Shown here: positions 27,865 to 36,995 of the stretch, one piece after another
Numbering within the stretch: position 1 is the stretch's first letter
Layout of the letters: each line of letters starts with the position of its first letter
Assembly (NCBI GenBank): GCA_039931615.1
Contig: JBDTRR010000027.1
Span: forward strand, 1-64,000
Direction: 5' to 3'
DNA length: 64,000 nt
Source: JAHFUI01 sp039931615
GTDB lineage: Bacteria; Acidobacteriota; Vicinamibacteria; Vicinamibacterales; CAVVIG01
The notes under the pieces: model-generated
The model's input: the letters and a program-made list of their open reading frames with translations, nothing else
The model's database searches: none
What the model was told of the DNA's origin: nothing
Translations under genes and position numbers: made by a program

Positions 27865-30800
27865 TTGATGACCAACACACTTCGTCGCCCCCTCAATCGA
27901 CCCTCAGCCTGGCTGATTGCTGCTGCCGCTGCCGCCGTTTTCGTGCTCGCCGGCGATCAGCCAATTGGCGGGGCCGAGCCGACCCGGACGCTGCGGGATA
28001 CGTCCGCCACCGACTTCGCCGCGGGCGTCACGACCGGGACCTACGTGGCACAGACGTCGGACGGGGAACTGATCCTGGCGCCGACCGCTGCGTCGGAGTT
28101 CAACGGACCGGCGCTGCCGGTCGGCTGGATTGCCGTGCCGTGGGAAGCCAACGGCGCGGCCTACCTCGATGCCGACCAGGCCCGGCACGTCCTCGTCGTG
28201 GACGGCGCGCGGTTCGCCACCTGCGTCACCGACGGCGACGGCGTCTGCCTCCCGGGGGAAACCCGGGTCACCACCCCGTTCGCCATCTTCAGTCCACCGC
28301 ACACCCTCGAGTTTTCCGCGCGCTTCTCCGGTGACGCGTTCCAGCACAGCGGCTTCGCGGTCACCTTCGACACCTCGGCGTCGGCCCCCCCCTGGGCGAT
28401 CTTCAGCACCGATGCCGGCGGCCGGCTCTACGCCCGGAGTGACAGCACATCCGACGGAGTCAGGACCGACCTGGGCACCGGCTTGCTCGGCGAATTCCAT
28501 CGCTACCGGATCGACTGGCAGGCCGACGCGGTGGACTATTACGTCGATGACGCACCCGTGGCGCACCACGCACTGCCGATCGCCGGCCCGATGCGGCCGG
28601 TCGCGGGCAGCGACCTCCATCCCTCCGGCGACCCGCTGCTGGTCGACTGGATGCGTATGGTGCCGTACGCGGCAACCGGGACGTTCTCTTCGCGCGTGTT
28701 CGATGCCGGCGCCCAGGTCGCCTGGCGCAGCATTCAGTGGACCGCTGAGGTGCCGCGTGATGCGACCGTCGCGATCGGCGTGCGCACGGGCAACACGCCG
28801 ACGCCTGACGGGTCGTGGAGCGGGTTCATCCCGGTTGCCGCTCCAGGCGCACTCAGCGTGGTGTCGCAGTTCATCCAGTATCGCGTCGATATGACGTCGA
28901 GCGATCCGGATCAGACCCCTTCGCTCGAAGACATCAGCATCTCGACGGGCTATCCCCCGATCGCGACGGACGACAGCGCGAACGTGCCCGCCAATGGCAA
29001 CTACACCTTCCCGGCGTCGGGTCCGGGCAGTTTGACGGACAACGACACCGACCCCGATTTCGACACACTGCGCGTCGCCGCCGTCGCGCCACCGTCGCAC
29101 GGCGCCGTCGTCCTGAACGCCGACGGGTCGGTGACCTACACGCCGGCGGCCAACTACTTCGGCTCCGATGCGTTCATCTACACGGTCAGCGACGGTGTGC
29201 TGACGGCGAGCGCCTCGGTGTCGACTGTCATGACATCCGGTCCGGCGCCAGTGATCGTGCCGGACGTGATCGGGAGGACCCGGGCGGCGGCGGCTGATGA
29301 GATCGCAAACTCCGGGCTGATGCTCGGGACGGTGACCATGCAGTCGAGCGCGACGGTTGCGGCGGATCTCGTCATCTCCGAGAGTCCGGTGGCCGGCACT
29401 TCACTCGCCGCGGGTAGCGCGGTCAACCTGGTCGTGTCGACAGGGCCCGAGCCGGTCAGGGTGCCGAACGTGGTCGGCCTGACGCAGCCGGCCGCGAGCA
29501 GTGCGCTGGCCGCGACGGATCTGGTCGTCGGGACGGTGACCAGCGCGTCCAGCCCGACGGTTCCATCGGGATCGATCATCAGTTCAACGCCGGCGGCGCG
29601 AAGTTCTGTGCCACTTGGCAGCGCGGTCAATCTCGTTGTCTCGACCGGACCCCCTCCGGTGAATGTGCCAAACGTCCTCAGCTTGACCAGAGCGGCCGCG
29701 ACGAACGCGATCGTGACTGCCGGGCTGACGATCGGCAGGGTGACGACGGCGTCGAGCGCCGCCGTCCGCGCCGGGTCAGTCATCAGCGAGAGTCCGGCTG
29801 CCGGTACAGTGGTCGCCGCGGGCAGCCCGGTCGATCTCGTGGTCGCGGCGAGTCGGCATCTCCTCGACCTGAACAGCGACGGCGCCGGCGACGTGTTTCT
29901 CTACAACAAGGCGACGGGAGCGCGCGCGTTCGAGGTCACGACGCCGGGCGGCGGGTTCACCACGACCACCAGCCAGTGGGACCCTGGCTGGCAGGTCTAT
30001 CCGGCCAATCTGAATGCCGATCGGTATACCGACTTCCTGCTCTACGACCCGGCCCGCGGATACTGGATCCAGGCGCTGAATCAAGGCGGGGACGGCACGT
30101 TCGCCTACACCCAGGGCAACTGGGACAGTAATTGGACCGTGGTGCCGTCGGACCTGGACGGCGACGGACTGACGGACCTGTTCGTCTACAACGTCTTTAC
30201 TGGCGTCTGGGTCAAATGCATCGTCGACGGCAGCGGCGGGTTCCGGGACTACGCGGTGGGGAACTGGGATCCCGGCTGGACGTTCTACACCGCCGATCTG
30301 AACGGCGACGGCCGCGACGACTTCTTCCTCTACAACCGCGTCAACGGCGTCTGGGTCGAGGCGTTCAGCCAGGCCGGTCTGGAGACGTTCGACTACCCGG
30401 CGTCGGGGCAGTGGGATCCGGGCTGGCAGGTCACGCCGGGGGATCTGAATGGCGACGGCCGCGCCGATCTGTTCCTGATCAATGCGGCTGGGGTGCATGT
30501 CAGCGCCCTGAGCCGCGCCATCGGCGGCTTCGACTACGCGGACGGCGCGCCCTGGGCGCCTGGCTGGTCGGTGTCGGCCGCCGACCTGAACGGCGACGGC
30601 ATGACAGACCTGTTTCTCTACAACGCCGCGAGCGGCGCCTGGACCGAAGCGTTCAGCGACGGCGCCGGCGGCTTCAACAATTCGGCGCCCGGGCAGTGGG
30701 ATCCGGGATGGACGGTTGGCGTCACCGACTACAACAGCGACGGCGTCGACGACATCATCCTGAGCCGCGCCGACGGCACCTGGGTGCAGGCCGCGACGAC

Positions 30801-30888
30801 CGGCATCGGGACGTTTGCCTACGCGGCCGGCAACTGGGGTATGGGCTGGGGTCTCTACACCGAGGCCGGCATCCGCAACCCGAAATGA
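27865..30888 (+). CDS. Secreted multidomain protein: lectin-like, cadherin-like, 3 PASTA and FG-GAP repeats
   Basis: 1007 residues. Signal peptide at about 12-37 (LIAAAAAAVFVLAGDQPIGGA). Residues about 60-240 form a concanavalin-like beta sandwich. About 365-450 is a cadherin-like/Ig-like repeat (TDDSANVPANGNYTFPA; ADGSVTYTPAANYFGSDAFIYTVSDG). Three PASTA domains follow at about 460-655, each starting V-P-(N/D)-V and ending AVNLVVSTGP. The last 350 residues are about seven FG-GAP/VCBS-like repeats with calcium-binding DLNGDGRADLFLYN and QWDPGW motifs, forming a likely propeller. Inferred role: extracellular binding or adhesion. Nothing indicates catalysis. It is followed 14 bp later by the cytochrome c gene. 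Confidence 0.85.
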   Translation: MMTNTLRRPLNRPSAWLIAAAAAAVFVLAGDQPIGGAEPTRTLRDTSATDFAAGVTTGTYVAQTSDGELILAPTAASEFNGPALPVGWIAVPWEANGAAYLDADQARHVLVVDGARFATCVTDGDGVCLPGETRVTTPFAIFSPPHTLEFSARFSGDAFQHSGFAVTFDTSASAPPWAIFSTDAGGRLYARSDSTSDGVRTDLGTGLLGEFHRYRIDWQADAVDYYVDDAPVAHHALPIAGPMRPVAGSDLHPSGDPLLVDWMRMVPYAATGTFSSRVFDAGAQVAWRSIQWTAEVPRDATVAIGVRTGNTPTPDGSWSGFIPVAAPGALSVVSQFIQYRVDMTSSDPDQTPSLEDISISTGYPPIATDDSANVPANGNYTFPASGPGSLTDNDTDPDFDTLRVAAVAPPSHGAVVLNADGSVTYTPAANYFGSDAFIYTVSDGVLTASASVSTVMTSGPAPVIVPDVIGRTRAAAADEIANSGLMLGTVTMQSSATVAADLVISESPVAGTSLAAGSAVNLVVSTGPEPVRVPNVVGLTQPAASSALAATDLVVGTVTSASSPTVPSGSIISSTPAARSSVPLGSAVNLVVSTGPPPVNVPNVLSLTRAAATNAIVTAGLTIGRVTTASSAAVRAGSVISESPAAGTVVAAGSPVDLVVAASRHLLDLNSDGAGDVFLYNKATGARAFEVTTPGGGFTTTTSQWDPGWQVYPANLNADRYTDFLLYDPARGYWIQALNQGGDGTFAYTQGNWDSNWTVVPSDLDGDGLTDLFVYNVFTGVWVKCIVDGSGGFRDYAVGNWDPGWTFYTADLNGDGRDDFFLYNRVNGVWVEAFSQAGLETFDYPASGQWDPGWQVTPGDLNGDGRADLFLINAAGVHVSALSRAIGGFDYADGAPWAPGWSVSAADLNGDGMTDLFLYNAASGAWTEAFSDGAGGFNNSAPGQWDPGWTVGVTDYNSDGVDDIILSRADGTWVQAATTGIGTFAYAAGNWGMGWGLYTEAGIRNPK

Positions 30889-30902
30889 CAGGAGACAGAC
30901 GT

Positions 30903-31313
30903 ATGCGGAGGTGGCTCCTGACGATGTCGGCGGTGGTGATCGGCACCGGTGCGATTGGTGCGCAGAAGGCGTCCGATGCGGCCGACGTCCGCCCAGGCCG
31001 CGATCTGTTCGCGACCTACTGCGCCAGTTGTCATGGGATTGGCGCCCGCGGCAACGGTCCGGCCGCCGAAGAACTGCGCCGCCGCCCGGCCGACTTGACG
31101 CAGTTCGCCAAGCGCAACGGCGGCGTCTTCAACAGTGCGAGGATCCACAGCATCGTCGACGGCCGTGCCGTGAAAGCGCACGGCACGATCGAGATGCCGG
31201 TGTGGGGCGACGCGTTCAAATGGCGGGAGGGGCTGCCCGAAGACGGGATCAAAGTCCGGATCGAAGCCCTGATCCGATATCTCGAGTCGATCCAGGAACG
31301 CGCGAGCCATTGA
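30903..31313 (+). CDS. Periplasmic cytochrome c, class I-like
   Basis: A 136-residue protein starting at the ATG preceded by CAGGAGACA. Signal peptide MRRWLLTMSAVVIGTGAIGAQ; the heme-attachment motif CASCHG lies in LFATYCASCHGIGARGNGPAA, and an axial Met is likely in IEMPVWG. The spacing matches small mono-heme electron carriers of the cbb3-subunit or cytochrome c5 type. It follows the FG-GAP protein gene by 14 bp and may be read through from it, although a functional link is not obvious. Confidence 0.92.
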   Translation: MRRWLLTMSAVVIGTGAIGAQKASDAADVRPGRDLFATYCASCHGIGARGNGPAAEELRRRPADLTQFAKRNGGVFNSARIHSIVDGRAVKAHGTIEMPVWGDAFKWREGLPEDGIKVRIEALIRYLESIQERASH

Positions 31314-31402
31314 CGGGATGCCGGGCCCGGTGCGTCGGACCCGATGGGACGCCCGCAAACTTTTTATGTCAGCGCGCTAGCATCATTCCGGGAGGTGTGC
31401 AG

Positions 31403-31819
31403 ATGACGACACGACGATCGCTCTCGATGGTGTTGAAAACTGCGGTGTTGGCATTCGCGCTGCCGGTGTTGATGATGCCGCCGCTCGTTGCACAGAGCAA
31501 CGACGCAAAAAAGACGACGCAGAAGGCGGGAAAGGAAGCAAGAGGTGCGGCGAAGCAGGCTGGCCAGGCGGCCAAGGATGCCGGGAAGGCGACCAAACAA
31601 GCCGTCGCGGCCGCGCTGCCGAACGGCGCGCCGAAGGATGCGACCGGACAGTGCACCGACGGGACGTACACGACGGCCGCGAGCCGCCGCGGCGCGTGCT
31701 CGGGGCACGGCGGCGTCAAGATGTTTGCCACGGCACGGTGCACCGACGGCACCTACAGCTTCTCGAAGAGCACCAAGGGTGCGTGCTCGGCGCACGGCGG
31801 CGTCAAGGCCAAGGTCTGA
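31403..31819 (+). CDS. Secreted DUF3761-type protein with two repeats
   Basis: 138 residues from the ATG preceded by GGGAGG. Signal peptide VLKTAVLAFALPVLMMPPLVAQ. A Lys/Ala-rich helical segment (KKTTQKAGKEARGAAKQAGQ) at about 35-70 resembles apolipoprotein-like amphipathic repeats. The C-terminus has two tandem Cys-containing units: CTDGTYTTAASRRGACSGHGGVK and CTDGTYSFSKSTKGACSAHGGVK. These match the DUF3761 core; the two Cys per unit could pair in the periplasm. Function unknown. Confidence 0.8.
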   Translation: MTTRRSLSMVLKTAVLAFALPVLMMPPLVAQSNDAKKTTQKAGKEARGAAKQAGQAAKDAGKATKQAVAAALPNGAPKDATGQCTDGTYTTAASRRGACSGHGGVKMFATARCTDGTYSFSKSTKGACSAHGGVKAKV

Positions 31820-32106
31820 GCGACACGATTCGGAAGAGTTGAACGGATGTTCAGTGGTACGTAGTGTCCGGCTGCAGACGGACCTCCCGGGGTCCGGCTA
31901 AAGCCGGACACGACGTACTAACGAAACGTTGTAGGTCCGCCGATACGGCAGGCCCGAACAGCGAAGCCAGGCCCCAACGCCCCAGCTCCCCAGTCTCCAA
32001 CCCCCAGTCCCGTCGCCTGCCGCTCGTCCGCCCGTCTCCGCTTGTACAGTTCCTCACCCAACGTCGTTGAAGCAAAAGAACGGCTTGTTCGAGGAGGAAC
32101 ATCGCC
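31820..32106. repeat. Intergenic palindromic element before the biosynthetic cluster
   Basis: A long imperfect hairpin runs from 31857 to 31918. Outer 17-bp arms (GTACGTAGTGTCCGGCT and AGCCGGACACGACGTAC) pair with one mismatch, and inside lies GTCCGGCTAAAGCCGGAC (31892-31909). It belongs to the CCGGCTGAAGCCGG family. The stretch 31960-32050 is a C-rich low-complexity tract (CCCCAGCTCCCCAGTCTCC). GAGGAGG at 32091-32097 is the ribosome site of the next gene. No gene is seen here. Confidence 0.75.
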
Positions 32107-33675
32107 ATGTCTTTTCGCGCCGATACGACCGGTGGCCTGAGGTTTCAGGGAACCGCCAATACTGAGACGATGGCGCCGCCTCTCGAGGCGCAGGGTGACC
32201 TCCGGCGCCCACATGGTGGCGACAACCTCAGCCGGCAGGCGTGGCGCTGGCTGCACCGGCTCCGTGAAGTGACGCCAGCGGAGTTCGCAGAGTTCACCTG
32301 CTGTTTCGAGCGCCTCGACGGACCGGCTCCAGCCGGCGCCGTTGATACGGCCTGTCGAAGCCGCTGGCCGTCCGAAGCGTGGATTGCGGTCGGCCGCCTG
32401 GCGGAAATTACCTGCGACGTCCGCGATGGAGCGGTGGTCGCGCAGTTGACCGTCGGCTCCAGGCTGGTCTCGAAACAGCTGCTGGCCCTCGACGATACCG
32501 AGTTGCCGTACGTCAAGGTCTTCTCCGCGCTGGCTTCGCTGCTGCGAACCGAGCGCGCCCTCCTTCCCGCGTTCCTGCCGTCGGTCGCGGCTGCCGCGCC
32601 ACGCAGCCTGCGATGGTTCGGCGGGTGGAAATACCTGCCCGGTTCGACCCAGGTGTCGAAGGCAGCGTGTTTCACGCTGCCCAGGTTTGCCATCCGCCTC
32701 GATGCCAATGGGCTGCACGCCTTCAATTGGGGCGCCGTGCCACGGGCTGTGACTCAGCGGGTCTTTGACAATCTCAATCCGAGAGATCGGCGCGGCGCGG
32801 CCCGCCGCCAGACCGTGCTGGACGACCGGCTCCATCCCTCCTACGCGGACTATTGCGCCGCCGCGCAGACCGTCCTCGCCGCGCTGTCGCGGAAAGATTG
32901 CGAAAAGGTCGTCCTCAGCCGGAAGCGGATCCTGTCATTTTCGCAGCCGCTCGATCCGATCGATCTCTTCGCGCGCCTGATCGAACAGAAGGGCCATGCC
33001 TTTCAGTACTTGATGACCCTTGAAGAGGGCGAAACCTGGGTCGGCATTTCTCCCGAGCTGCTGCTTCGGCGCAGCGGCGCCTGGATCGAAACCAGACCGC
33101 TGGCCGGGTCGCGCCGGCGCGGACGCTCGACGGCCGACGACGCCAATGAGCGCCACAGCCTGCTGACCAGTGACAAGGACGGCCGCGAGCACGACATCGC
33201 CGCGAGCCACATGTTCAATCGCCTGCAGAGTGTCTGCGAGCGCGACACGTTGACGATCGTCGGCGATCGACAGGTCGCGCAGCTGACCTACATCCAGCAT
33301 CTCGCGACCGAGATGACCGGCCGGCTCGACCCGGCCTGCGACGCGGTTGACGCACTCGCCTGTATCTATCCTCCAGCGACGATCCTGGGAAAGCCGGAAG
33401 CGCCTGCCGAGCAGATCGTCCGCTCGTGTGAGCCCTTCCAGCGGAGCTTCTTCACCGGCGGCGTCGGGATGATGTCATCGAGCGGCGACTGTGAGATCGC
33501 CCTCTGCATCCGATCGGCCGCAGTGAGTGGGCACGAACTCCATCTTTACGCCGGGAGTGGCTACGTCGAGGGGTCGGTACCGAGTGACGAATGGCGTGAG
33601 ACCGAGACCAAGATGCAGCCGTTCGTCGATGTCGTCGCCAGTCTGCGGCGCGACGCGCACCAGCAGGTGGCGTGA
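32107..33675 (+). CDS. Isochorismate synthase (chorismate-binding family)
   Basis: 522 residues. Converts chorismate to isochorismate, the entry to menaquinone, salicylate or catechol metabolism. Supported by LRWFGGWKYLPGS, KVVLSRKRIL with the catalytic Lys, GISPELLLR with the acidic residue, the TRPLAGSRRRG and DKDGREH segments, YPPATILGKP, and the Mg-binding C-terminus YAGSGYVEGSVPSDEWRETETK. No glutamine-amidotransferase domain is present, so it is not a PhzE- or TrpE-type enzyme. GAGGAGG supports the start. It heads a run of biosynthetic genes and there are no men genes nearby, so it probably serves a specialised product. Confidence 0.9.
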   Translation: MSFRADTTGGLRFQGTANTETMAPPLEAQGDLRRPHGGDNLSRQAWRWLHRLREVTPAEFAEFTCCFERLDGPAPAGAVDTACRSRWPSEAWIAVGRLAEITCDVRDGAVVAQLTVGSRLVSKQLLALDDTELPYVKVFSALASLLRTERALLPAFLPSVAAAAPRSLRWFGGWKYLPGSTQVSKAACFTLPRFAIRLDANGLHAFNWGAVPRAVTQRVFDNLNPRDRRGAARRQTVLDDRLHPSYADYCAAAQTVLAALSRKDCEKVVLSRKRILSFSQPLDPIDLFARLIEQKGHAFQYLMTLEEGETWVGISPELLLRRSGAWIETRPLAGSRRRGRSTADDANERHSLLTSDKDGREHDIAASHMFNRLQSVCERDTLTIVGDRQVAQLTYIQHLATEMTGRLDPACDAVDALACIYPPATILGKPEAPAEQIVRSCEPFQRSFFTGGVGMMSSSGDCEIALCIRSAAVSGHELHLYAGSGYVEGSVPSDEWRETETKMQPFVDVVASLRRDAHQQVA

Positions 33676-33778
33676 ACCCCGCGCGGCGTGGGCGGCGACC
33701 GCTCCCGTTCCGGTTCCGCCAGAACAAGAAAGTCTGAATCATGACTCTACTGAATCCGTGCGTCGGAGCTGTGCCGAG

Positions 33779-34471
33779 ATGACTGTGCCGGGACGTTTCG
33801 AGATCGTCGACCTGTCGATTCCCTTTCACGTCGGCATGCCCAAATACCAGGCGAGCTGGTTTCCGGCGTTTGCCGTCTCGGAGGTCAGCCCGGAGTCGAT
33901 GCCGGAGGCACAGTGGAAGCGCCGGTTCACGACCCTGGGTCTGTTTGCCCATAACGGCACCCATGTCGAGACCTCCGACCATGCGTTCAGGGACGGCAGG
34001 ACGATCTGCCGGTACGACCTGGCGCGGTTTGCCGGCGTGCCGGCGATTCTCGACCTGTCGACCATCCCAGAGGCGACAGAAATCACCATCGATCTCATCG
34101 AGGACCGCCTGCCGCAGATCACCGGCCGGCCAGACCCGGACGGAAGCATCCTCCTGATTCGCACCGGCTACAACGATCGGGCGTGGGGTTCGGCCGACTT
34201 CTGGCAGCGGTCACCATTTCTGGGCGAAGCGGCGGCGCAGGCCATCGCCGACGCCGGGTTCGGCTTCGTCGGCCTCGACTTCCAGACCGAACGGCCGGGC
34301 GAGCGCGACTTTGTCGTGCACAAGGCGCTGCTGTCACGCGGCGTGCTGCTGTGCGAGTACCTGGTCAACCTGCATCGGCTCGGTCCCGACTCGATTTTCA
34401 TCGCCACGCCGCTCAGCATCCGTGACGTCGAGGCGAGTCCGACCCGGGCCATCGCGCTCAACTTCCACTGA
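33779..34471 (+). CDS. Cyclase-family hydrolase (kynurenine-formamidase-like)
   Basis: A 230-residue protein of the metal-dependent cyclase fold. The metal motif reads HNGTHVETSDH where the family consensus is HxGTHxDxPxH, so the Asp is Glu and the Pro is Ser but the His residues are kept. Other family signatures: IVDLSIPFHVGMP, ILLIRTGY and GLDFQTERPG. The fold hydrolyses amides or lactones, or performs cyclisation, in several antibiotic pathways. It lies 103 bp after the isochorismate synthase gene. It is not an isochorismatase, which is a different family. Substrate unknown. Confidence 0.85.
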   Translation: MTVPGRFEIVDLSIPFHVGMPKYQASWFPAFAVSEVSPESMPEAQWKRRFTTLGLFAHNGTHVETSDHAFRDGRTICRYDLARFAGVPAILDLSTIPEATEITIDLIEDRLPQITGRPDPDGSILLIRTGYNDRAWGSADFWQRSPFLGEAAAQAIADAGFGFVGLDFQTERPGERDFVVHKALLSRGVLLCEYLVNLHRLGPDSIFIATPLSIRDVEASPTRAIALNFH

Positions 34472-34494
34472 CTGCCGGTTAACGGAGCCTTGCC

Positions 34495-35595
34495 ATGTTC
34501 GACGTCTATCACAGCAGCCTGACCGACCTGCCGCCGCTCGACGACGTGATCGGGGCGGCGATGGGCTGGCACTTCGACGAATCGACGGGGTCGCGGTTCT
34601 GGCTGGCGCAAGCCCGCCGCTTCCCGTTCGATCCCCGACGGGACGTCAAGACGCGCGCCGACCTCGCGCTTTTCCCGGATGTGAGCGCGGCATGGGAGGC
34701 GGCGTCTCTCGATGACCTGCTTCCGCAAGGGTGCGTGCCACCGCCTGGTTCCAGCCGGCCCTGGGCGTTCTCGGTCTACGAAACCGGCGGTACCACGGGT
34801 CAGCCGCGTCGAATCGCCGAGATGACGTCGCGCTGCCGCGGCGTCGAATGGGTCAGCCGGGTGCTCGAATCGCACGGCTTTCCTGGCGTCGGACAGGGCC
34901 ATTGGCTGCACATCGGTCCCACCGGCCCGCATATCGTCGGCCGTTCAGTGGGCTTGCTGGCGCACCAGCGGCGGGCGTTCTGCTACACCGTCGACTTCGA
35001 TCCCCGGTGGGTCAGGAAGTGCCTGCGTGAAGGGCGGCCCGACGAAGCGAAGCGCTATGGGGATCACATCATCGACCAGGCGGTGAGCATCGTGCGATCG
35101 CAGCCGGTGTCGGTGCTGTTCGCGACGCCGCCGATACTGGAAGCGATCTGCCGGCGGCCGGAGATTCAGGCGGAGTTTGCCAGGAAGATCCGCGGCATTC
35201 TGTGGGCCGGCACCAGCGTCAGCCCGGAAACGCTGCGCCTGATCGAGGACGAGTTCTTTCCGGAGGCCACGCTGGTCGGTCTGTACGGCAACACGCTGAT
35301 GGGGATCGCCTGTCAGCGGCCGCGGCGCGCCGGCGATGCTGAGCGCTGTGTGTTCCAGCCGTTTCATCCGTTCTGCCTGATCGACCTGCTCGATCCGGCC
35401 ACGCATCATCCGGTGGCCCATGGCGAATCCGGGCAGGTGCGGACCACGCTGATGACCCCGGAAATGTTTCTGCCGAACAACGTCGAGCGGGATCTGGCGA
35501 CCCGGGTGCACCCGGCCGATCCGTTCGACTGGGATGGTGTCGCGGACGTACGGCCGCTGCCGTCGGCCGGCAGCGTCATCGAGGGCGTTTACTGA
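34495..35595 (+). CDS. LuxE/EhpF-like adenylate-forming enzyme
   Basis: A 366-residue short ANL-superfamily protein. The ATP-binding loop is ETGGTTGQPRR. Other segments typical of the PaaK/LuxE branch are HIGPTGPHIVGRS, ILWAGTSVSPETLRLIEDEFFP and LVGLYGNTLMG. It resembles EhpF, the carboxylate-adenylating enzyme of griseoluteic-acid phenazine clusters, by length and motif order; this is recalled similarity, not a search. Predicted reaction: activation of a carboxylic acid as acyl-AMP. It overlaps the aldehyde-dehydrogenase-like gene by one base (TGATG), consistent with a two-component acid reductase. Confidence 0.82.
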   Translation: MFDVYHSSLTDLPPLDDVIGAAMGWHFDESTGSRFWLAQARRFPFDPRRDVKTRADLALFPDVSAAWEAASLDDLLPQGCVPPPGSSRPWAFSVYETGGTTGQPRRIAEMTSRCRGVEWVSRVLESHGFPGVGQGHWLHIGPTGPHIVGRSVGLLAHQRRAFCYTVDFDPRWVRKCLREGRPDEAKRYGDHIIDQAVSIVRSQPVSVLFATPPILEAICRRPEIQAEFARKIRGILWAGTSVSPETLRLIEDEFFPEATLVGLYGNTLMGIACQRPRRAGDAERCVFQPFHPFCLIDLLDPATHHPVAHGESGQVRTTLMTPEMFLPNNVERDLATRVHPADPFDWDGVADVRPLPSAGSVIEGVY

Positions 35596-36995
35596 TGCAG
35601 CGCATTCCAATCATCAGGGCGTCGGCACGCGGATCGTCGCTCGATTCGCGGCCGGTGGTCGCCGCCGACGGCCGGATCCTGGCCTCGATGTGCGAGGCGC
35701 CAGCCCTGCTGATGCCGCGGATCGTGGCGGAATCGCGCCAGGCCGGGAGCCAGCCACTCGCGGTGCGGCATCAGCTGCTCGCCCGGGCCGGACGGCTGTT
35801 TGCCGACGCGACGTTCGATGGGCAGTCGCCAGACGACTATCGTCGGGATGCGGCGGCCTCCTCGGGCCTCCCGGCGATCGTCTTCAGCCGCGCCCTGGCG
35901 CACTACGCGTCGACGCTCGCCGAGATCGGCACGATTGTCGCCGCCCAGAAGCCGCGCGACGCACGGCCGCTCGATGACGCCGCGGCGCCAGGATCCGCGC
36001 CGTGCGCGTTCTGGGTTCCGCGGGGGCGGGTGCTGGCGGTGATCGCTCCCGGAAACCATCCCGAAGCGCACATTGGCTGGCTTCAGGCGCTGGCCTTCGG
36101 CTATCACGTGGTCGTCAAGCCCTCGATCCGGGACGTGTTCACGCCGCTTCGGCTGGTCCGCTCGCTGCTCGCGGCTGGCCTTCGCCCCGGCGAAATCTGT
36201 TTCGCGCCGGGTGACCATCGCGCCGGCGATGCGCTGGTCGAGGCCGCAGACCTGGCGCTGGTCTACGGCGGCGCGGCCGTCGCACAGGCCTACGGCGGCG
36301 ATCGGCGGGTGCTGGTGCGGGGCCCGGGACGCTCGAAGGTGTTGGTGTCGGCTCACCAGCCTCTCTCCGAGGGACGGGTCGACTTCCTGGCCCGCTGCGT
36401 CGCCGCTGACGGCGGTACGCGGTGCACGAACACGAGCGGGATACTCGTCGACGGTGATCACGAGGCGGTCGCGCTCTCCCTCGCCCGGGCGCTGGCGCGC
36501 ATACCGAGCGCGGTCCAGCACGACGACGGCGCCGAGCTGCCGGTGCTGCCGCGCGCGGAAGCCACTGCCATCAGGGCGGCCTTCGATGCCGCGCGTGGCG
36601 GCGCTCCTGACCTGTGCCGGGGTTTCGACAGCGCTCCGGTCGTCGAGGCGGTGTCGGAGCAGACCGCCGTCCTTCGTCCGGCGGTGGTCCCGATGCCGTC
36701 GGCGGAAGCCGCGGGGTTCTCATCGGAATATCCGTTTCCGTGCGTGTGGGTGGCGCCCTGGCAGCCCGCCGATGGCGTCGCGCCATTGCGCGGTTCACTC
36801 GCAGTCACCCTGCTGACCGACGATCCGGAGATCCTCAAGGCCGCACTGCGCGAGCCTTCCATCCGGAAGGTGTTCCGGGGCGAAGTGCCGACCTTCTATT
36901 CCGCGACCGGGCTTCCTCACGACGGCGCGCTCGGCGACTTCCTGTTCGAATCGAAAGGATTCGCCGGCAGCGCCGGTGCGAGCCGTCATGACTGA
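35595..36995 (+). CDS. Aldehyde-dehydrogenase-superfamily acyl reductase (LuxC/EhpG-like)
   Basis: A 466-residue ALDH-fold protein. The nucleotide-binding part has VPRGRVLAVIAPGNHPEAHIGW and VVVKPSIRD; the catalytic Cys is in GGTRCTNTSGILV. The family member EhpG and LuxC reduce activated acyl groups to aldehydes. With the adjacent adenylating enzyme it would form a carboxylic-acid reductase pair. It ends in an 8-bp overlap with the following SDR gene (ATGACTGA). Whether it uses NADPH or NADH cannot be seen. Confidence 0.85.
   Translation: MQRIPIIRASARGSSLDSRPVVAADGRILASMCEAPALLMPRIVAESRQAGSQPLAVRHQLLARAGRLFADATFDGQSPDDYRRDAAASSGLPAIVFSRALAHYASTLAEIGTIVAAQKPRDARPLDDAAAPGSAPCAFWVPRGRVLAVIAPGNHPEAHIGWLQALAFGYHVVVKPSIRDVFTPLRLVRSLLAAGLRPGEICFAPGDHRAGDALVEAADLALVYGGAAVAQAYGGDRRVLVRGPGRSKVLVSAHQPLSEGRVDFLARCVAADGGTRCTNTSGILVDGDHEAVALSLARALARIPSAVQHDDGAELPVLPRAEATAIRAAFDAARGGAPDLCRGFDSAPVVEAVSEQTAVLRPAVVPMPSAEAAGFSSEYPFPCVWVAPWQPADGVAPLRGSLAVTLLTDDPEILKAALREPSIRKVFRGEVPTFYSATGLPHDGALGDFLFESKGFAGSAGASRHD

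Noticed and set aside
33779..34471. Isochorismatase acting after isochorismate synthase
   Set aside because: The fold motifs are those of the cyclase/kynurenine formamidase family, not the cysteine-hydrolase isochorismatase family.
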